A DNA stretch of 64,000 nt, from positions 399,588-463,587 of the forward strand of contig NZ_HE998567.1 of assembly GCF_000327285.1 (NCBI RefSeq), given 5' to 3'. The translations under genes were made by a program, and so were the position numbers. Below are positions 16,978 to 24,528 of this stretch, in pieces (position 1 is the first letter of the stretch; the number at the start of each line of letters is the position of its first letter). Source of the DNA: Holdemania massiliensis AP2. Its GTDB lineage: Bacteria > Bacillota_I > Bacilli_A > Erysipelotrichales > Erysipelotrichaceae. The notes beneath the pieces were generated by a model, which ran no database searches, had not been told where the DNA came from, and was given only the letters and a program-made list of their open reading frames with translations.

Positions 16978-17874
16978 ATGAGAGACAGCTTGGAAAGACT
17001 GCGGTGCTATGGCGATGTGGCGGAAAATGTTTCGATGTCGACGCTGACAACGCTGCGCATCGGCGGCAATGCCCGCGCCATTGTCTATCCCAAGACAATG
17101 CTGGCGCTGACGCAGGTGCTTCGCCTGCTGGCCAAGCAGGGGATTCCGTTTAAAATTTTCGGCAAGGGGAGCAATTTGCTATGCTCCGACAACGACTATG
17201 AGGGCGTGATCATAAAACTTGACCGCTATCATGATGATTTTTATTTTGACGGACAGACGGTTGTCGCTGAGGCGGGCTGTTCCATTATTGCTTTGTCGTA
17301 TGAAGCGATGAAGCATTCGCTGTCCGGGCTGGAATTTGCCAGCGGCATTCCCGGAACAGTCGGCGGCGCTGCGTTTATGAACGCGGGCGCTTATAAAAGC
17401 TGCATGGCTGAGGTTGTCAGCGAAGTGTTTGTGCTGCGTGAGGGACGTTGCGAATGGCTGAGTCCGGGAGAGTGCGGTTTCAGCTATCGGACTTCGATTT
17501 TTCAAAGTCATCCCGACTGGGTGATTCTGGCGGTACGGTTTCATTTAACCACACAGGATCAGGCGGAAATCCGGGATCTGATGGATCGGCGGCGGCAGCG
17601 AAGGATGGAATCTCAGCCGCTGGATAAACCGAGTGCCGGCAGCGTGTTCCGCAATCCCAAGGATCGTCAGGCCTGGCAGATGATTGATGAGCTGGGCTAT
17701 CGCGGCCATCGCGTCGGCGGGGTTTCCGTCAGTGAGAAGCACGTCAATTTTATCGTCAACGATCAACAGGGGAAGGCGCGGGATTTTATCGAACTGGTTG
17801 AAGAAATTCAGGATCAGGTACGCCGTAAGTATGGCGAGGAACTGATTCTGGAAGTGGAGAAGTTTAACTGGTGA
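16978..17874 (+). CDS. murB: UDP-N-acetylenolpyruvoylglucosamine reductase
   Basis: This 298-residue FAD enzyme reduces the enolpyruvyl group to form UDP-MurNAc. TLRIGGNARAIVYP and GKGSNLLCSD are FAD-binding motifs. LSGLEFASGIPGTVGGAAFMNAGAYK is the core of the type II active site, PSAGSVFRNP carries the catalytic serine, and the C-terminal VSEKHVNFIVN is typical. The ATG at 16978 lies nine bases after AAAGGTG; a GTG at 16966 is inside that site and is rejected. Its stop overlaps the start of divIB (TGATG), so the two are translationally coupled. Confidence 0.96.
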   Translation: MRDSLERLRCYGDVAENVSMSTLTTLRIGGNARAIVYPKTMLALTQVLRLLAKQGIPFKIFGKGSNLLCSDNDYEGVIIKLDRYHDDFYFDGQTVVAEAGCSIIALSYEAMKHSLSGLEFASGIPGTVGGAAFMNAGAYKSCMAEVVSEVFVLREGRCEWLSPGECGFSYRTSIFQSHPDWVILAVRFHLTTQDQAEIRDLMDRRRQRRMESQPLDKPSAGSVFRNPKDRQAWQMIDELGYRGHRVGGVSVSEKHVNFIVNDQQGKARDFIELVEEIQDQVRRKYGEELILEVEKFNW

Positions 17875-18728
17875 TGCGCAAGCCCGCTCCGGCATCTCCG
17901 GATAACAAGACCTCGGTCGATCTGTTGATTGAACAACGCAAGCGTCAGGCTCAGCAGAAAAACTTTCGCCGCCAGAAACGCCGGCTGTTCAAAGCAGCCA
18001 TCGGCTGCGCGCTGATCGTCATGGGAACAGCGTATTATTTCAGCGATGCCGCGTTGGTCAAAACCGTCAGCGTTCAGGGCAACGTCAGCTTAAGCCGCAG
18101 CGATGTGCTGGAGCTGGCCGGGATCACGGCCCATTCACGCTGGCTGACGGTATTTACGCCGCAGGTAAAAAATGCACTGCAGCAATATCCGCTCATCGCC
18201 TCAGCCTCAGTGCGGCATGAGCGCGGCAATCAGATTGTGATTGAAATTGAAGAACGGGAGCCGGTTGGCTACCGCTACATCGAAGAACCTGAAATTTTAT
18301 TGAAGGATGGCAGCATCGTTAAAATGGATGAGAGGATGATGGGGCTGATTGCCCGGATTCCGCTCATCGTCGGATTTCAAAGCGCGGAGCAAAGCGCGGA
18401 TCTGGCGATGGCTTTCCGCAATGTATCGGCGGGGATGATCTCCTTAATTTCCGAGATTCAGCAGTTTGAGGTTTCTTATGACCCGAATATGATCCGTTTG
18501 ATCATGCATGACGGCAACCAGTTTTTTTCCAGCTACTATTCGATGGACGTACTCAATGAGTACAACAGCATCGTTTCCAATCTCAACAAGGCTCAATCCT
18601 GCATCTATGTCGACGAGATGTCCAAGTCTGCCTATACCCAGCTGTGTCCGGGGGAAGTGGATCCCAACGCGCCGGCGGAAGGCGATTCAGATGAAAATTC
18701 TGACACAAACGGCGCAGAAAATGAGTAA
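17874..18728 (+). CDS. divIB: Cell division protein DivIB/FtsQ
   Basis: This 284-residue bitopic divisome protein has a basic cytoplasmic tail (residues 1-45), one membrane helix (about 46-62, AAIGCALIVMGTAYYF), a POTRA domain from VKTVSVQGNVSLSRSDVL through the INIEEREPVGY-like strand, and a beta domain. The C-terminus is acidic and low in complexity (DPNAPAEGDSDENSDTN), probably disordered. It would stabilise the FtsL-FtsB complex at the septum. The start overlaps the murB stop. Similarity beyond the POTRA region is low, as usual in this family. Confidence 0.88.
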   Translation: MRKPAPASPDNKTSVDLLIEQRKRQAQQKNFRRQKRRLFKAAIGCALIVMGTAYYFSDAALVKTVSVQGNVSLSRSDVLELAGITAHSRWLTVFTPQVKNALQQYPLIASASVRHERGNQIVIEIEEREPVGYRYIEEPEILLKDGSIVKMDERMMGLIARIPLIVGFQSAEQSADLAMAFRNVSAGMISLISEIQQFEVSYDPNMIRLIMHDGNQFFSSYYSMDVLNEYNSIVSNLNKAQSCIYVDEMSKSAYTQLCPGEVDPNAPAEGDSDENSDTNGAENE

Positions 18729-18731
18729 AAT

Positions 18732-18759
18732 TTGAAAAGTACAAATAGTTTGATATAAT
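18732..18759 (+). promoter_or_regulatory. Promoter of asp23-fakA
   Basis: TTGAAA (18732-18737), a 16-base spacer with a TGA extension, and TATAAT (18754-18759). The asp23 ribosome binding site AAGGAGG follows. Confidence 0.75.
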
Positions 18760-18784
18760 AAATAAAGCGAAGGAGGAATCGTTC

Positions 18785-19144
18785 ATGTCTATAGAACGTG
18801 TAACCAGCTACGGCAACATCAACATCTCGCAGGAAGCGATCGCAACTTTAGCCGGAGGCGTCGTCAGCGAATGCTACGGCGTAGTCGGTATGGCTTCCCA
18901 GAAGTTAGTGAAGGATGGCTGGGCCGAATTATTAAAAAAAGAAAATTATTCCCGCGGGGTTGTCGTCAGAAAGACCGAAAAGGGAATGGAACTGGATCTA
19001 TATATCGTCATCGGCTTCGGGGTTAAGGTTTCTGAAGTTGTCAGTGAAGTACAGAAGAAAGTGAAGTATGTCCTTGAGAAAACTCTGGAGCAGGATTTTG
19101 CAGCCGTCAATGTCTATGTGCAGGGTGTCCGGGTTATTGGTTAA
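18785..19144 (+). CDS. Asp23/Gls24 family envelope protein
   Basis: This 119-residue protein of the alkaline shock/DUF322 family begins MSIERVTSYGNINISQEAIATLAGG. The conserved core continues YGVVGMAS and LYIVIGFGVKVSEVVSEVQ, then a YVQGVRVI ending. Members are membrane-associated or cytoplasmic proteins linked to envelope homeostasis. Placement immediately before fakA is the widespread Firmicute arrangement (yloU-yloV in Bacillus). There is no membrane helix of its own. The gene has a good promoter and AAGGAGG, suggesting strong expression. Confidence 0.93.
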   Translation: MSIERVTSYGNINISQEAIATLAGGVVSECYGVVGMASQKLVKDGWAELLKKENYSRGVVVRKTEKGMELDLYIVIGFGVKVSEVVSEVQKKVKYVLEKTLEQDFAAVNVYVQGVRVIG

Positions 19145-19156
19145 TCGGAGGGTATC

Positions 19157-20785
19157 ATGAATAGAATTAACGGAACGGATTTTAAAGAAATGCTGCTCAG
19201 CGGAGCGGCTCATTTGAGCAACCGCCATGACGCGATCGACGCTCTGAACGTTTTCCCAGTCCCCGATGGTGATACGGGAACGAACATGTCGATGACGTTT
19301 ACCTCCGGGGTCAAAGAAGCGATGCAGGCCTGTACCGATGATCTCAGTGTATTGGCGAAGACGTTGTCGAAGGGTCTGTTGATGGGCGCGCGGGGAAACT
19401 CCGGCGTCATTCTGTCGCAGATTTTCAGAGGCTTTTATCAGTCCATCGAAGGCAAGAGCGAACTGGCTCCCGCCGATCTGGCTGCGGCGTTTGTCAACGG
19501 CAGCAAGGTTGCCTATAAGGCGGTCATGCGGCCGGTAGAAGGAACGATTCTGACCGTGGTCCGGGAAGCGAGCGCGGCCGGGGATCAATACATGAAGGAA
19601 CATCCGGAGGCGACGATCGAGGATGTGTTTAATTGTATTCTTGATGAATCGCGGATTTCTCTGGCCAACACGCCGGAGCTGCTTCCGGTCTTAAAGGAAG
19701 TCGGCGTCGTGGACAGCGGCGGAACGGGCTTGGTCGTCATTTTGGAAGGTTTCAAAGCGGCGATGGATGGCCGGCCGTTTGTCATGGAAGAAAAAGAAAG
19801 CACCACCGCCAAAGCGGCGATGGAATTGGAAAATGAAGAGTTCGGTTACTGCACTGAATTCATTCTGCGCTTAAGCGAACAGGGGCAGGTTACATTTACC
19901 GAAGAGAAGATGAAGAAGGCGCTGGCCCGCTTAGGCGAGTCCATCGTCGTCGTTCAGGATGAAGATTTAGTCAAGGTGCATGTGCATACACTGACTCCCG
20001 GCGACGCGTTGAACTACGCTCAGCGGTACGGTGAATTCGTCAAGCTGAAAATTGAAAATATGCAGGAACAGCACAACACGATCATGAATGAAACGCTGCC
20101 GCCCAAAGCCGAGGAACCGGTTCAGGAAAAGGATTATGCGCTGATCGCGGTGGCGGCTGGGGATGGCTTGAAAAAGCTGTTTGAGGAGTACCGTGTAGAC
20201 GTCGTGATTTCCGGCGGACAGACGATGAATCCGTCCACTGAGGATTTTGTGGCGGCCATCAAACGGGTGAAAGCCAAGCATATCTTTATTTTGCCGAATA
20301 ACTCGAATATCATCTTAGCTGCGCAGCAGGCTGCGGCGGTGATGGAAGATCAGGATATTCGTGTGCTGCAGACCAAATCCATTCCGCAGGGACTGTCGGC
20401 GTGCATTATGTTCAATCCGGAAGTTTCCGCTGATGAGAATGAAGCGGAAATGACAGCGGCGTTGGAGCATGTCAAAACCGGACAGATCACCTATGCGATC
20501 AAGGATACAACCTTTGACGGCATGGAAATTGTGGCGGGTGATTACATGGGCATTGCAGAGAAGTCAATCGTGATTTCAACACCGAACAAGATGGATGCTT
20601 GTCTGCGGTTATTGGATAACCTGATTGATGGGGATTCAGAGATTGTTACCGTGCTTGCCGGCGAAGATGCCAGCGAGGAAGAAACGGCGCAGATTGCCCG
20701 TTATATCGAAGATCAGTTCGGTGTGGAAACGGACATTCAAGCTGGCGGTCAGCCGGTCTATGCCTTTATTTTCGGTGTTGAATAA
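19157..20785 (+). CDS. fakA: DAK2-domain fatty acid kinase FakA (YloV family)
   Basis: This 542-residue kinase phosphorylates fatty acids bound to FakB (DegV) proteins, feeding them into phospholipid synthesis. The N-terminal DhaL domain (about residues 1-200) carries NVFPVPDGDTGTNMSMT, whose aspartates bind ATP-Mg, and MGARGNSGVILSQIFRG. A middle domain follows, with CTEFILRL and DLVKVHVHT. The C-terminal DegV-like part contains SGGQTMNPSTEDF and LPNNSNI. Length matches Staphylococcus FakA. A FakB-like gene lies far away at 55430. The pair asp23-fakA is transcribed from the promoter at 18732. Confidence 0.92.
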   Translation: MNRINGTDFKEMLLSGAAHLSNRHDAIDALNVFPVPDGDTGTNMSMTFTSGVKEAMQACTDDLSVLAKTLSKGLLMGARGNSGVILSQIFRGFYQSIEGKSELAPADLAAAFVNGSKVAYKAVMRPVEGTILTVVREASAAGDQYMKEHPEATIEDVFNCILDESRISLANTPELLPVLKEVGVVDSGGTGLVVILEGFKAAMDGRPFVMEEKESTTAKAAMELENEEFGYCTEFILRLSEQGQVTFTEEKMKKALARLGESIVVVQDEDLVKVHVHTLTPGDALNYAQRYGEFVKLKIENMQEQHNTIMNETLPPKAEEPVQEKDYALIAVAAGDGLKKLFEEYRVDVVISGGQTMNPSTEDFVAAIKRVKAKHIFILPNNSNIILAAQQAAAVMEDQDIRVLQTKSIPQGLSACIMFNPEVSADENEAEMTAALEHVKTGQITYAIKDTTFDGMEIVAGDYMGIAEKSIVISTPNKMDACLRLLDNLIDGDSEIVTVLAGEDASEEETAQIARYIEDQFGVETDIQAGGQPVYAFIFGVE

Positions 20786-20807
20786 GCGTTGAAGCTGAAG
20801 CATAAAA

Positions 20808-20836
20808 CGTAGGCAGCCATTGGGCTGCCTTTTGTC
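20808..20836 (+). terminator. Terminator after fakA
   Basis: AGGCAGCC and GGCTGCCT pair perfectly around a four-base loop and are followed by TTTTGT. Confidence 0.85.
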
Positions 20837-20956
20837 TAGCCGAAGCGCTTTTTCTAAACGGAAAGCGAAGGGCAGACGGTAGGAAAAAGTATCGCAAAGT
20901 TCCAATCTCAATGATACAATAAAAGCACCGTAAAAAAGACATAAAGGAGAATTTCA

Positions 20957-21490
20957 ATGATACTGTCAGATAAAACATTAATCAAAATGCTGAACGACCA
21001 TTCACTTGTAGTGACGGACTTAGAACCAGAACAAATCCAGCCCGCAAGTATTGATATTCGAATCGGAAACACGTTCTGCATCGTTGAGGATTCGCCTTCT
21101 GGAATCATTAATTTAGAGGATGAAATCCAATACAAGCAAATCACAGCTGAAAAATATACGCTGCTTCCCGGCCAATTTGTCTTGGCCACCACGATGGAGT
21201 ATGTTGAATTGCCGGATGATCTTACCGCCTTTGTGGAAGGCCGCAGTTCATTAGGTCGCATGGGATTGTTTATCCAGAATGCCGGATGGGTAGATCCGGG
21301 CTTTAAAGGCGAAATTACGCTGGAATTATTTAATGCGAATCGCTGTGCAATTGAGTTATGCGCCGGCCGCCGGATCGGACAGTTGGTCTTTGCCCAGCTC
21401 GATGAAAAAGCCCTGAATCCTTACCGCGGGAAATATCAGGGCCAAAGAGGGGCCACGGGATCCAAAGTGTTTTTAGATTCAAAGAAGTGA
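20957..21490 (+). CDS. dcd: dCTP deaminase
   Basis: This 177-residue trimeric enzyme deaminates dCTP to dUTP, a step toward dTTP. The conserved stretch VEGRSSLGRMGLFIQNAGWV has the nucleotide-binding serines, and DPGFKGEITLELFN contains the catalytic glutamate. IQPASIDIRIG is the conserved N-terminal motif. Bifunctional dCTP deaminase/dUTPases share the fold, and I cannot exclude that activity here. An extended -10 (TGATACAAT, -10 at 20915-20920) lies 37 bases before the ATG, so it is probably its own unit. Confidence 0.93.
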   Translation: MILSDKTLIKMLNDHSLVVTDLEPEQIQPASIDIRIGNTFCIVEDSPSGIINLEDEIQYKQITAEKYTLLPGQFVLATTMEYVELPDDLTAFVEGRSSLGRMGLFIQNAGWVDPGFKGEITLELFNANRCAIELCAGRRIGQLVFAQLDEKALNPYRGKYQGQRGATGSKVFLDSKK

Positions 21491-21558
21491 AGGGCTTCCT
21501 CAATGATTAAATACAGATGTTCATCGCTTTTCGGCAGAATAACCAAAGGGAGGGTGTT

Positions 21559-22365
21559 ATGAAATTTACACGAAGTCAGTTTTCCAAAACCTTTGGCATC
21601 AGTATGGAATCACTGCGGTATCTGGAAAAGAACGGCAGCATCCAGATCGCCCGCAACCAAGAAAATCAATATATGGAATACACGGAGGAACAGATCCCGA
21701 TCATTTTGTCGATCAAGAAATTTCAGCAGGCCAAAATTCCGCTGGAAGAAATTCTGCCGCTGACGGGTCAGCAGGTTCCTGATCATATCGCTTTTTTGGA
21801 TCGCTGCATTGGCGAGTTGAAGCAGCAGAAGGAACAGATTGAGGCTTCTTTAGGCTATCTGCAGTTTATTCAATCGGTGTATCAGGAAGAGATTCAGAAA
21901 GTAAATCAGCTGCAGTTAAAATGGGAAGGGGAATGCTTTTATCTGCGTTTTGATCCCAAGGGCCGGAATAACGCGTTAATCCGTGAGGCGATGCAGTATC
22001 TTCCGCATGTTGATCTGATGACGATTCTGGATCTGGATCAGCTTGATGAGGAACAGCCCAAAGTTCAGCTGGGATTGAATCTGCCGCTGTATATCGACAG
22101 CTGCAAGCCTCTGATTCAGGCTGTGGAACATTCCAATCAGCTGCATAAGACTGCGGATGGAACGTATCTTTATAAAGTGATATTCAAAACGAATATTCTA
22201 AAGATCTGCCGCTCGGACATTCAGGATATGCTCGATTATGCCGCGCAGCATCATTTCACCCTGCAGCAGGAAATTTTCGGCTTCGTGATGGGACCGGAAA
22301 TCCGCAATCAGGAAAAAGGATATTATATCCGGTTGTACTGTCTGATTCAGAAGGACGCTGAATAA
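21559..22365 (+). CDS. MerR-family transcriptional regulator
   Basis: This 268-residue regulator has an N-terminal MerR winged helix (residues 1-70: SQFSKTFGISMESLRYLEKNG). A coiled-coil linker around residues 90-135 includes LKQQKEQIEASLGYLQFIQS. The C-terminal half has about 130 residues and looks like an effector-binding domain (WEGECFYLRFDPKG, YYIRLYCLIQKDAE). The start at 21559 is chosen because AAAGGGAGGGTG precedes it and MKFTRSQFSK is the natural N-terminus. The next gene has a classical MerR-type promoter with a 19-base spacer, so it is the likely target. The inducer is unknown. Confidence 0.88.
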   Translation: MKFTRSQFSKTFGISMESLRYLEKNGSIQIARNQENQYMEYTEEQIPIILSIKKFQQAKIPLEEILPLTGQQVPDHIAFLDRCIGELKQQKEQIEASLGYLQFIQSVYQEEIQKVNQLQLKWEGECFYLRFDPKGRNNALIREAMQYLPHVDLMTILDLDQLDEEQPKVQLGLNLPLYIDSCKPLIQAVEHSNQLHKTADGTYLYKVIFKTNILKICRSDIQDMLDYAAQHHFTLQQEIFGFVMGPEIRNQEKGYYIRLYCLIQKDAE

Positions 22366-22393
22366 GTTATCCCTGAGAACAACCTAAAAAGAA

Positions 22394-22422
22394 CGAAAGT
22401 TTGGGTCTGCCCCAAACTTTTT
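22394..22422 (+). terminator. Terminator after the MerR gene
   Basis: AAAGTTTGGG (22396-22405) pairs with CCCAAACTTT (22411-22420) around a five-base loop, followed by TT. It separates the regulator from its presumed target gene. Confidence 0.8.
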
Positions 22423-22489
22423 GCGTTAAGGGAAGTAAAAGAATGAAAAATTTATAAAAGAATGGGATAAAAATCACAAAATCACCCTC

Positions 22490-22520
22490 TTGACTCTGGG
22501 GCTGCCCCAAAAGCTAAGAT
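22490..22520 (+). promoter_or_regulatory. MerR-type promoter with 19-base spacer and dyad operator
   Basis: TTGACT (22490-22495) and TAAGAT (22515-22520) are 19 bases apart, longer than normal, as in promoters activated by MerR proteins through DNA distortion. The spacer contains the perfect dyad TGGGGC-T-GCCCCA (22497-22509). The regulator gene lies directly upstream. Confidence 0.8.
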
Positions 22521-22543
22521 AAGGCTATTAGAAAAGAGGGAAA

Positions 22544-24250
22544 ATGATGAAACAGAAACAAATTTCACGCCGGGCCTTTTTGAAAGGAACGGCAGCTGGA
22601 GCCTTAGGCATCGCCGCGGCGGGGTTGTTGAGCGGCTGTGCGAATGAAAACGAACAAACCGCCGTACCGACGCCTGGATTGGATGATCAACCGCAGAGCA
22701 CCTCAAGTGACTGGCTGGGCAGCGCCCCAGTGATTGATGAGAAACAGATTGTCGCGACCTACGATTGCGACGTCGTTGTCATTGGAGCGGGAACGGCAGG
22801 CTTATTTGCCGCCTGTGCCGCCGCTGAGGAAGGCGCCGATACAATCCTGGTTGAAAAATTCGGGGAAGAATATGGCGGTTCAGGAATTCGCGATACGCTG
22901 GCAGCGGTGAACTCCCGGCAGCAGATCGAAAACAACGACAATCCGGATCCGTTTGATGTGATGACGGAAATGGTTCGTCAGTCCAATGGTTATGGCGATC
23001 AGCGGCTGTATAAAGTCTGGGCAGAGCATTCCGGAGAAACGATTGACTGGTATGCGGATCTGCTTCAAGCCAACGGTCTGCGGCTGCGCCACGAGGTTGA
23101 CAATCATACCGAGTCTGTCCGCTATCCGATTTATGATGTCGGTCATTCCCTGCAGATGAGCGATACGCAGGGGGCCGAAGGTGTCACGGCCAAAATATTA
23201 AAAGATTACGGCGTCGGTCTGGGACTGTCGATTCATTACAATACTGCACTGACATCCCTGGTTAAAGATGGTGAACAGGTCGTCGGCATGATCGCCGCTG
23301 TGGAAGGCGGATATGCCCGCTACAATGCGAAAAAAGGCGTCATTGTCTGTACCGGGGGCTACAGCCTGAACAAAGAGATGCTCAATGCCCTGCAGCCGGA
23401 AACCGTGAAAATGACGAATATCAATTATTCTTATCCAGGCAGCACCGGCGATGGCATCAAAGCCTGTCTGTGGGCAGGGGCGGCAATGGATGAAACCCAT
23501 GCTGCGATGTTGTTTGACCGCGGCGCAATCAAACCGGATCAGGTTGGATGCGATGAACAGGGCGTGCTGTTCTGGATGGGATCGCAGCCGTTTTTGAAGG
23601 TGGATCTCAACGGCAACCGCTTCGCCAATGAAAGCGGCTGTTATGATCATATTCTGCATGATGCGTTTAATCTGCCGCAGATGACGTATGCGATGGTGTG
23701 GGACGCTAATTACATTCAGGATATGGAACGCTTTGATACCCATGGCTGCAGCCGGATGTTCCCGCATGCCAACGGAGCAGAATCCGTTTGGCCGCTGGAA
23801 TTCAACGAAGCTGTATTTATGAGTCAGTATCGTGAACAGGGTATTGTTGTGTCCGCGGAAACGATTGAGGAACTGGCTGACAAGCTGGGCATTCCGCAGG
23901 AAAACTTAAAAGCTACAGTACAACGGTATAATGAGCTGGCGGATAAGCAAAAGGATGAGGACTTCGGTAAGGAACCGTTCCGTCTTTCCCATCTGCGTCA
24001 GGCACCGTTTGAAGGCGTCCGCATGAGCGGCGGCTACTTCATCTGTACGCTGGACGGGATTAAGATTGACGTCAATATGAATGCGATGACACCGCAGGGA
24101 AAACCGATCGAAGGTTTGTATGTGGCCGGGGATTGCTCAGGCGGCTACTTTGACGGCAGTTATCCGAATTTGTTGGCAGGCTGTGCCGCAGGCCGCTCAG
24201 TCACCTTTGGCCGTTTGGCGGGAAAACTGGCGGCGCACCGCGAAGGGTAA
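22544..24250 (+). CDS. Tat-exported FAD-dependent lipoprotein reductase (fumarate reductase-like flavoprotein)
   Basis: This 568-residue flavoprotein has a twin-arginine signal with SRRAFLKG at 8-15 and a lipobox LLSGC with C32, so it is probably folded with FAD, exported and lipid-anchored outside the membrane. VVVIGAGTAGLFAACAA (about 76-92) is the dinucleotide fold. YVAGDCSGGYFDGSYPNLLAG near the C-terminus is the second FAD-contact motif of the fumarate reductase/flavocytochrome c/3-oxosteroid dehydrogenase superfamily. No FMN-binding or heme domain is present. The start may be the second ATG (22547), better spaced from GAGGG. The acceptor is unknown. It is controlled by the MerR-type promoter upstream. 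Confidence 0.88.
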   Translation: MMKQKQISRRAFLKGTAAGALGIAAAGLLSGCANENEQTAVPTPGLDDQPQSTSSDWLGSAPVIDEKQIVATYDCDVVVIGAGTAGLFAACAAAEEGADTILVEKFGEEYGGSGIRDTLAAVNSRQQIENNDNPDPFDVMTEMVRQSNGYGDQRLYKVWAEHSGETIDWYADLLQANGLRLRHEVDNHTESVRYPIYDVGHSLQMSDTQGAEGVTAKILKDYGVGLGLSIHYNTALTSLVKDGEQVVGMIAAVEGGYARYNAKKGVIVCTGGYSLNKEMLNALQPETVKMTNINYSYPGSTGDGIKACLWAGAAMDETHAAMLFDRGAIKPDQVGCDEQGVLFWMGSQPFLKVDLNGNRFANESGCYDHILHDAFNLPQMTYAMVWDANYIQDMERFDTHGCSRMFPHANGAESVWPLEFNEAVFMSQYREQGIVVSAETIEELADKLGIPQENLKATVQRYNELADKQKDEDFGKEPFRLSHLRQAPFEGVRMSGGYFICTLDGIKIDVNMNAMTPQGKPIEGLYVAGDCSGGYFDGSYPNLLAGCAAGRSVTFGRLAGKLAAHREG

Positions 24251-24272
24251 GCGATCATCCTCTGAAATAAGA

Positions 24273-24332
24273 TCAGGAATCTGTTTCCGCGTTAAAACAG
24301 CGTGTGGAACGATTCCTTTTTTTGTTTGATAT
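24273..24332 (+). terminator. Terminator after the flavoprotein gene
   Basis: AGGAAT-C-TGTTTCC pairs with GGAAC-GATTCCT and a run of seven Ts follows. The remaining bases up to recG hold only the recG promoter. Confidence 0.7.
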
Positions 24333-24465
24333 GGCGAACGGCTGCAAGCGATTCAAAAAAAATTAGAAGATAAGCAGCAGAGACGCGAGCATCCCGTCAA
24401 TATGAACTTATTGGAAGCAGAATTGGCTTTTTTCCTTTCGCAGAAACAAGCTTTTTCAAGTTCGT

Positions 24466-24495
24466 TTGGCGCTGACTTGAAAAATAAGGTATAAT
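24466..24495 (+). promoter_or_regulatory. recG promoter
   Basis: TTGGCG (24466-24471) and TATAAT (24490-24495) are separated by 18 bases. AAGGGAGG and the recG start follow. Confidence 0.55.
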
Positions 24496-24528
24496 AAAAA
24501 TATTCCTGTTTGAAGGGAGGAAGAACGG

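Noticed and set aside
23198-23767. A 189-codon minus-strand frame within the flavoprotein gene
   Set aside because: Composition mirrors the plus-strand codons; it has no promoter or start signal and overlaps conserved FAD-protein sequence.
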